Source: Roseospira goensis
GTDB lineage: Bacteria > Pseudomonadota > Alphaproteobacteria > Rhodospirillales > Rhodospirillaceae
NCBI RefSeq assembly: GCF_014197795.1
Contig: NZ_JACIGI010000016.1
Coordinates: forward strand, 1 to 64,000
Reading direction: 5' to 3'
DNA: 64,000 nucleotides
Positions 59,129 through 64,000 of the stretch are shown here, one piece after another; positions within the stretch are counted from its first letter, which is position 1; every line of letters starts with the position of its first letter. Under the pieces are notes generated by a model, which saw only the letters and a program-made list of their open reading frames with translations, searched no databases and was not told where the DNA came from. A program made the position numbers and the translations under genes.

Positions 59129-59818
59129 ATGTCCGACACCGCCGCCCTCCTGCCTCGTTCGCCCAACACGCCCCTCAGCCTGGAGGAGGCCCTGGCGCGC
59201 CCGATCCCGCCGGGCCGCCTGCGCGAGACCGTCACCGACCTGGAGCGGCGCACGCCCCCCGATGCGTCGCCGCCGCCGCTGCCGGATGGCCTGCACTTGC
59301 GCCGCTACGCCGGAACCCTGACCTGGGCGGCGTTCGCGCCCCTGTTCCACGCCGTGGGCGATCCCTGGCTGTGGCGCGACCGGCTCTACCGAACGGAGGC
59401 GGAGCAGGACGCCCACCTGTCGGATCCGGGCATCGTTGTTCATGTCCTGGAACGCACGACCGGCCAGGCCCTGGGCTTCTGCGAGATGGACTGCCGCGAC
59501 CGCGCCGTGGGCTTCCGCGTGCTGTACTTCGGGCTGGTGCCGGGGGCGATCGGCGGCGGCCGCGGGCGGCTGCTGTTCGCGCACGCGCTGGCCGACGCCT
59601 GGAGTCTCGGCCCGGCCTGTGTGGGCCTGGACACCTGCACGCACGATCACCCGAAGGCGTTGGCCTTCTACGAGAGTTTCGGGTTCACCGTCACGGGGCG
59701 GCGGGTGGTGGAGGCGGACGATCCGCGTCTGACCGGCCTGCTGCCGCGGACGGCCGGGCCTCACATCCCGCTGGCGCCGCTGGTGGAGCGTCCGCCGGCG
59801 CTGCGCACCGACCGTTGA
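59129..59818 (+). CDS. GNAT-family acetyltransferase
   Basis: This 229-residue protein has an N-terminal extension of ~70 residues and then a GNAT core: VGFRVLYFGLVPGAIGGGRGRLLFAHALADAW and TCTHDHPKALAFYESFGFTVTGRR. The CoA-binding loop is changed to Gly-Gly-Gly-Arg-Gly-Arg. ATG 59129 follows GGAG. The substrate is unknown. It lies between the COG0523 gene and the cytochrome gene. Confidence 0.88.
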   Translation: MSDTAALLPRSPNTPLSLEEALARPIPPGRLRETVTDLERRTPPDASPPPLPDGLHLRRYAGTLTWAAFAPLFHAVGDPWLWRDRLYRTEAEQDAHLSDPGIVVHVLERTTGQALGFCEMDCRDRAVGFRVLYFGLVPGAIGGGRGRLLFAHALADAWSLGPACVGLDTCTHDHPKALAFYESFGFTVTGRRVVEADDPRLTGLLPRTAGPHIPLAPLVERPPALRTDR

Positions 59819-59941
59819 CGCCCGGGCCGGCGTCACGATCGCGCCGAGCGTCGCGCCGGGTGCAGGGCTGGCGTGCAGGGCTGGTCCCGGCCGGTTGAAA
59901 AGCCCATACTGATCCTCAGGACATGGGCGAAAGGACGACCG

Positions 59942-60499
59942 ATGAAACGGGGTCTTGTGATTGCCGGGATCGGATTGATCGTCGGCGGGATCGGTGGCTT
60001 GGCGGTGGCGGGCGCCGGTGTGACGCTGGTGAAGCAGACCAGCAGCAACGCCTTTTGCATCGCGTGTCACGAGATGACGTGGCCCGAGGCGTCCTATCAC
60101 GACAATGTCCACTTCAAGAACGCGGCCGGCGTGCAGGCGCAGTGCAAGGACTGCCACCTCCTGAGCGACCCCTGGCCGGCCTACCTGTGGCAGAAGGCGA
60201 CCTTCGGCGCGCGCGACGTCACCATGCACCTGCTCGGCGTCATCGACACCCGCGAGGAATACGAGGCCAAGCGGCCGGAGTTGGCCGAAGAGGTGTGGGC
60301 CTGGCTGGAGGAGACGGATTCGGCGACCTGCCGCACCTGCCACACCGACGCCGCCATGGCGGTCAGCACCGCCCCGGAAATGGCGCAGCGGGTGCATCAG
60401 GCCGCGGCCCAGGGCGGGCAGACCTGCATCACCTGCCACAAGGGTGTCGGCCACGGCGTGCCGGAGCAGGAGGCCGCGGCGGCCGACGCGGGGTCGTGA
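59942..60499 (+). CDS. tetraheme NapC/NirT-type cytochrome c
   Basis: This membrane-anchored cytochrome passes electrons from quinol to a periplasmic reductase. A single N-terminal membrane helix (residues ~5-28) is followed by four CxxCH heme motifs: CIACH (39-43), CKDCH, CRTCH and CITCH. The 185-residue length is normal for NapC. The protein faces the periplasm. No reductase gene (nap, tor, dms, nrf) is adjacent, so its partner is unknown. It precedes a REP array. Confidence 0.92.
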   Translation: MKRGLVIAGIGLIVGGIGGLAVAGAGVTLVKQTSSNAFCIACHEMTWPEASYHDNVHFKNAAGVQAQCKDCHLLSDPWPAYLWQKATFGARDVTMHLLGVIDTREEYEAKRPELAEEVWAWLEETDSATCRTCHTDAAMAVSTAPEMAQRVHQAAAQGGQTCITCHKGVGHGVPEQEAAAADAGS

Positions 60500-60541
60500 G
60501 GCGCCCGACCTGGAGCGTGGGCAAGAGAGCCCCCGTTTCTC

Positions 60542-60718
60542 GGTCCCACGCTCCGACGTGGGACCGCGGCCCGAGACGGCGCCCACGCGGGAGCGTGGGC
60601 GCAAGACCACCTCTCCCGGTCCCGCGCTCCGGCGTGGGACTGCGGGCCGAGACCGCGCCCACGCGGGAAGCGTGGGCGCAAGACCACCTCTCCCGGTCCT
60701 ACGCTCCGGCGTGGGACC
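60542..60718. repeat. array of five REP-like palindromes
   Basis: Units lie at 60542-60565, 60579-60602, 60618-60641, 60655-60679 and 60695-60718. Types GGTCCCACGC...GCGTGGGACC and GCGCCCACGC...GCGTGGGCGC alternate. A ~76-bp block is duplicated. A degenerate half-unit (GGAGCGTGGGC) precedes it at 60512. The array ends 14 bases from the trpE stop. Confidence 0.93.
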
Positions 60719-60731
60719 GAAACAGGCACGA

Positions 60732-62231
60732 TCACCGCCCCGCGAACCGGACCGCCTGCTTGGCTGCGGCGATCAGCGCCTGGGCCTTGTTCCACGACTC
60801 CTGAAGCTCGGCGTCCGGATCGGAGTCGGCGACAATGCCGCCGCCGGCGTGGATGTGCACCACCCCATCCTTCACCAGCGCGGTGCGCAGGGCGATGCAG
60901 GTATCCATGGAGCCGCCGGCCGAGAAGTAGCCCACGGCACCGGCGTAGAAGCTACGCCGCACCGACTCCAGTTCCTCGATGATCTCCATGGCCCGCACCT
61001 TGGGCGCGCCCGAGACGGTGCCGGCCGGGAAGCCGGCCATCAGCGCGTCCATGGCGTCCTTGCCCGCGCGCAGTCGCCCCACGACGTTGGAGACGATGTG
61101 CATGACGTGGCTGTAGTACTCGACGAAGAACTGGTCCGTGACCTTCACCGTTCCGACCTCCGCCACCCGGCCGACGTCGTTGCGGCCCAGGTCGAGCAGC
61201 ATCAGGTGTTCCGCCCGCTCCTTGGGGTCGGCCAGCAGGTCGGCCGCGTTGGCGGCGTCCTCGGTGGCGTTGGCGCCGCGCTTGCGGGTGCCGGCAATGG
61301 GCCGGATGGTCACGGTGTCGTCGCGCAGTCGCACCAGGATCTCGGGGCTGGCGCCCACGATCTGGTAGCCGTCCAGGTCCATGTAGACCATGTAGGGCGA
61401 CGGATTGGTGCGGCGCAGCGCCCGGTAGAGGCTGAACGGCGGTAGCCGGAACGGCAGCGTGAACCGCTGCGACAACACCACCTGGAAGATGTCGCCGGCC
61501 ATGATGTAGTCCTTGGCCCGGCGCACGTTTTCCTTGTAGGCGGCGGCGTCCATCATGGGCGTCGCCTCCGGCTCAGGCTCCGGGTCGGCGGCGAGCCGAT
61601 GCAGCGGCAGCGCCCGTTCCAGGTCGGCGGCGGTATCGGCCAGGCGCTCGCGCGCCAGCGCCAGCGCGGCGTTGGCGTCCACCCCGGGCTGCGGCCACAC
61701 CGGCGTGGCGAGCGTCATCCGGTGCAGGATGTTGTCGAACACCACGACCACCGTCGGGCGCATGAACACGCCGTCAGGCACGCCGATCGGGTCGGGGTTC
61801 TCGTCCGGGATGCGCTCGACCAAGCGCACCGTGTCATAGCCCATGTAGCCGAACAGGCCGGCCGCCTGCGGCGGCAGCTCGGGAGGCAGGTCGATGCGGC
61901 TGTCCGCCACCACGGCGCGCAGCGAGTCCAGCGGTGGGCGGGGATCAGCCTCGAAGGTGTGCAGATCGTGGCGGGCGTCGCGGTTGATCTCCGCCGTGTC
62001 CTTGCGGCAGCGCCAGATCAGATCGGGCTTGAGGCCGAGGAAGGAGTAGCGGCCGCGCACCGCGCCCCCTTCCACGCTGTCCAGCAGGAAGGCATAGGGC
62101 CGCGTCTCGCACAGCTTCATGAAGGCCGAGACCGGGGTTTCCAGATCGCCGACCAGATGCGTCCACACCACCTGCGCCCGGTTGCCCATGTAGGCGGTGC
62201 GGAAGTCGGCGGCGCTGGGCAAGGTCTCCAT
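60732..62231 (-). CDS. trpE: anthranilate synthase component I
   Basis: TrpE converts chorismate to anthranilate using ammonia from TrpG. The N-terminal feedback-binding region LLDSVEGGAVRGRYSF (LLES is usual), the IRPIAGTRKRGA segment, LLDLGRNDVGRV, FPAGTVSGAPKVRAMEII and GAVGYFSAGGSMDTCIALRT are intact. It has 499 residues from ATG 62231. It lies 26 bases after ppiD on the same strand. trpG-trpD-trpC are ~41 kb further along the same strand instead of adjacent. Confidence 0.97.
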   Translation of the reverse strand: METLPSAADFRTAYMGNRAQVVWTHLVGDLETPVSAFMKLCETRPYAFLLDSVEGGAVRGRYSFLGLKPDLIWRCRKDTAEINRDARHDLHTFEADPRPPLDSLRAVVADSRIDLPPELPPQAAGLFGYMGYDTVRLVERIPDENPDPIGVPDGVFMRPTVVVVFDNILHRMTLATPVWPQPGVDANAALALARERLADTAADLERALPLHRLAADPEPEPEATPMMDAAAYKENVRRAKDYIMAGDIFQVVLSQRFTLPFRLPPFSLYRALRRTNPSPYMVYMDLDGYQIVGASPEILVRLRDDTVTIRPIAGTRKRGANATEDAANAADLLADPKERAEHLMLLDLGRNDVGRVAEVGTVKVTDQFFVEYYSHVMHIVSNVVGRLRAGKDAMDALMAGFPAGTVSGAPKVRAMEIIEELESVRRSFYAGAVGYFSAGGSMDTCIALRTALVKDGVVHIHAGGGIVADSDPDAELQESWNKAQALIAAAKQAVRFAGR

Positions 62232-62257
62232 GACGGGGCGGTCCCTCTCTGTCTTCC

Positions 62258-64000
62258 CTACTGGAAGGCGGCCTGGATCACGGCCTGGTTGATCTCGACG
62301 CCCTGCCGGCGCGACAGGGCATCGGTGAACTGCACGTACAGATCGTCGGCAATGGCGCCGCGCAGCGCCGCCGCCGTTTCCGCGCGGGTCTCGGTGGCGT
62401 CGGCGCCGGCGCCGATCACCTCGGTCAGGCGCAGGACGTAAACGGTCTCGCCGGTCTCGACCAGGCGCGCCGCGCCGCGGTCCAGATCGAACAGCGCCTG
62501 CACCAGCGCGCGCGGCGGCGCCTCGGCGTCCGCCGCCAGCGGCGTGCCGTCGCGGCGCACGGCGGGCAGCGTCTCCGCCGTCGCACCCTGGGTCTCGGCG
62601 GCGCCCTGGAGGGTGCGGCCCTCGCCGGCGGCGGCCAGGATGGCCTCGGCGCGGGCGCGGGTGGCCTCGGCCTTGCGCTGGCGTTCCCACAGCGCCATGA
62701 CGCGGTCGCGCACCTGCGCCAGCGGGCGCGGCGCCGGCGGCGTCACGCCATCGACCCGCAGCACGAAGTAGCCGGTTTCGGTTTCCTGCAACAACGTCTG
62801 CTCGCCCGGATCGGCGCTGAAGGCGGTGCCCAGAAACGCGGATCCCTCGGGCACGGCCTCCACCGGGGTGCCGTCGGGGCCGAGACCCTGGCGGTCGACG
62901 GCGTCGATGGACACCAGGTCGAGGTCGAGGGCCTGGGCCGCGTCCTCCAGCGTGGCGCCGCCGCCGAGCGTGTCGTCCAGGCGCACCGAAAGATCATAGA
63001 GCGCATCCACGGCGCGGCGGTCCACCAGCGTGGCGCGAATCTCGTCGCGCACCGCCGCGAGCGGCTGAGTGCCGCCGGCCAGGACCTCGCGGACCTGGAA
63101 CACATGCCAGCCGAACGGGCTCTCGACCGGCGCGCTCACGCCGCCCTCGGGGACCGCGAACACCGCGTCGGATTGCGCCGGCGGCAGCGAATCCGGGATC
63201 ACCTCGCCCATGTCGATGGGGGCCGGCGCGCCGGCCTCGGCGGCGGCCGCCGGCAAGGGCGTGCCGGCCCGCACGGCGTCCACCACCGCCTGCGCGGTGG
63301 CGCGGTCGTCGGCCAGCACCTGATCGACCACGCGCCGCTCCGCCTGGGTATAGGCGCCGCGCTGCGACTCGTACTCGTCGCGGATGGCCTCGTCGCTGAC
63401 CGACACCAGCGGTCGGGCGTCCTCCAGGTCGAGCACGATCGCGGTCACGGCCCGATACTCCGGCGCGGTGAAGCGGTCGATGTTGGCGTCGTACAGGTCT
63501 TGCAGCGTCTCTTGGTCGGGCGCGCCCGTCGGCGCCGGGGCGTCGGCGACGGACAGGGCCACGACCGCGCCGACGCGGGCCTCGTTGCGGTGGCGGTCGA
63601 GGCGGCTGACCACCCCGTCGGGGGCATGGGCGGCCTCGGTGACCGGGGCGGTCAGGGCGCCGCGCAGCATCTCCTGGCGGATCTGCTGCGTGTACTGGGC
63701 CTCGGTCAGGTTGTTGAGGGCCAGCAGGCGTTCAAAGCGGGCGCGGTCGAAGCCGCCCCCCTCGCCGGCGAACGTGGGATCGGCGGTGATGGCCTGGGCG
63801 ACCACGCTGTCGGGCACCACCATGCCCCAGTCCCGCGCCGTCTGCACCTGGGTGACCTCGGTCACCATGCGCCCGATGGCGCGGTCGAGGAAGCCCAGTT
63901 CGATGGCCTGTTCGGTGGTGAAGCCGCCGCCGAGCTGCTCGCGCAGGGCGTTGACCTCGCGGTTCAGTTCGGCGCGCAGGGCGGCGGTGCCGATCTCGGT
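62258..64000 (-). CDS. ppiD: peptidylprolyl isomerase PpiD/SurA-type chaperone, 5' end outside the window
   Basis: The visible part (580 residues) is a PpiD-type periplasmic folding protein. The SurA N-terminal-like region (EQAIELGFLDRAIGRMVTEVTQ) is followed by a degenerate parvulin domain (AEAGAPAPIDMGEVIPDSLP...SPFGWHVFQVREVLAG) and a long C-terminal helical part. The gene continues past the end of the window, so the N-terminal membrane anchor is not visible. It is the upstream partner of trpE, the normal alphaproteobacterial order. Confidence 0.9.
   Translation of the reverse strand, partial: TEIGTAALRAELNREVNALREQLGGGFTTEQAIELGFLDRAIGRMVTEVTQVQTARDWGMVVPDSVVAQAITADPTFAGEGGGFDRARFERLLALNNLTEAQYTQQIRQEMLRGALTAPVTEAAHAPDGVVSRLDRHRNEARVGAVVALSVADAPAPTGAPDQETLQDLYDANIDRFTAPEYRAVTAIVLDLEDARPLVSVSDEAIRDEYESQRGAYTQAERRVVDQVLADDRATAQAVVDAVRAGTPLPAAAAEAGAPAPIDMGEVIPDSLPPAQSDAVFAVPEGGVSAPVESPFGWHVFQVREVLAGGTQPLAAVRDEIRATLVDRRAVDALYDLSVRLDDTLGGGATLEDAAQALDLDLVSIDAVDRQGLGPDGTPVEAVPEGSAFLGTAFSADPGEQTLLQETETGYFVLRVDGVTPPAPRPLAQVRDRVMALWERQRKAEATRARAEAILAAAGEGRTLQGAAETQGATAETLPAVRRDGTPLAADAEAPPRALVQALFDLDRGAARLVETGETVYVLRLTEVIGAGADATETRAETAAALRGAIADDLYVQFTDALSRRQGVEINQAVIQAAFQ

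Overview
The window looks like a chromosomal segment of a high-GC alphaproteobacterium, most likely Rhodospirillales/Rhodospirillaceae. I base this on strong G/C third-position bias by eye, alphaproteobacterial gene orders (kdsD-lptC-lptA-lptB-rpoN, a Tim44-like gene beside mltA and close to fxsA and secB, ppiD-trpE, purE-purK), a two-domain cold-shock protein, YdcH-type DUF465 proteins and a TRAP transporter. I found no phage genes, insertion sequences, CRISPR arrays, rRNA or plasmid functions. The content is mostly core metabolism and housekeeping, with unusual proteins and many small repeats in the gaps.

Layout. 0.5-6.8 kb: a DEAD-box RNA helicase with a tail of about 510 residues, two small unknown genes, a cyclic-nucleotide-sensor/TPR-like protein and a double cold-shock protein. 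7.1-13.4 kb: a GlcD/D-lactate-dehydrogenase-type flavoenzyme, a chemoreceptor and a YgiQ radical SAM protein. 13.6-17.0 kb: a TRAP transporter (dctP-dctQ-dctM). 17.3-19.7 kb: trpG-trpD-trpC. 19.9-24.6 kb: a CopA-type P1B ATPase, purE-purK and a Crp/Fnr regulator. 24.9-28.9 kb: a CoA-binding/O-acetylhomoserine sulfhydrylase fusion, mltA and a Tim44-like protein. 29.3-41.9 kb: fxsA, secB, tRNA-Leu(CAG), an RNase D-like exonuclease, kdsD, lptC, lptA, lptB, rpoN, an MBL-fold protein, a degenerate GGDEF-like protein, two DUF465 proteins, phosphofructokinase and ubiX. 42.5-54.7 kb: prpE, a TIGR00266 protein, purD, xseA, a YbaK editing protein, a large AsmA protein, cysK and a mercaptopyruvate sulfurtransferase. 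55.7-64.0 kb: metC, two GNATs, hisI overlapping a COG0523 GTPase, a tetraheme NapC-like cytochrome, trpE and ppiD (cut by the window end).

How the genes work together. Sulfur amino acid metabolism is represented by the MetY fusion, CysK, the sulfurtransferase and MetC. Envelope assembly is represented by the Lpt proteins with KdsD, plus MltA, AsmA, SecB and PpiD. Tryptophan synthesis is split: ppiD-trpE and trpG-trpD-trpC lie on the same strand in operon order but are separated by about 41 kb of unrelated genes.

Repeats. Two dispersed palindromic families recur in intergenic DNA. One is REP-like, with stems ending CCCACGC/GCGTGGG, arranged as arrays at 40.7 and 60.5 kb and as single copies at 7.0 and 24.7 kb. 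The other contains GCGACAAACCGGACTCGCGG and occurs at 8.9, 11.1 and 24.8 kb. Seven intergenic or gene-end tandem repeats with 12, 14 or 15-bp units are also present. The best candidates for undescribed biology are the CoA-binding/MetY fusion, the cNMP-sensor/TPR-like protein with its small neighbour, the helicase tail, and the repeat families.
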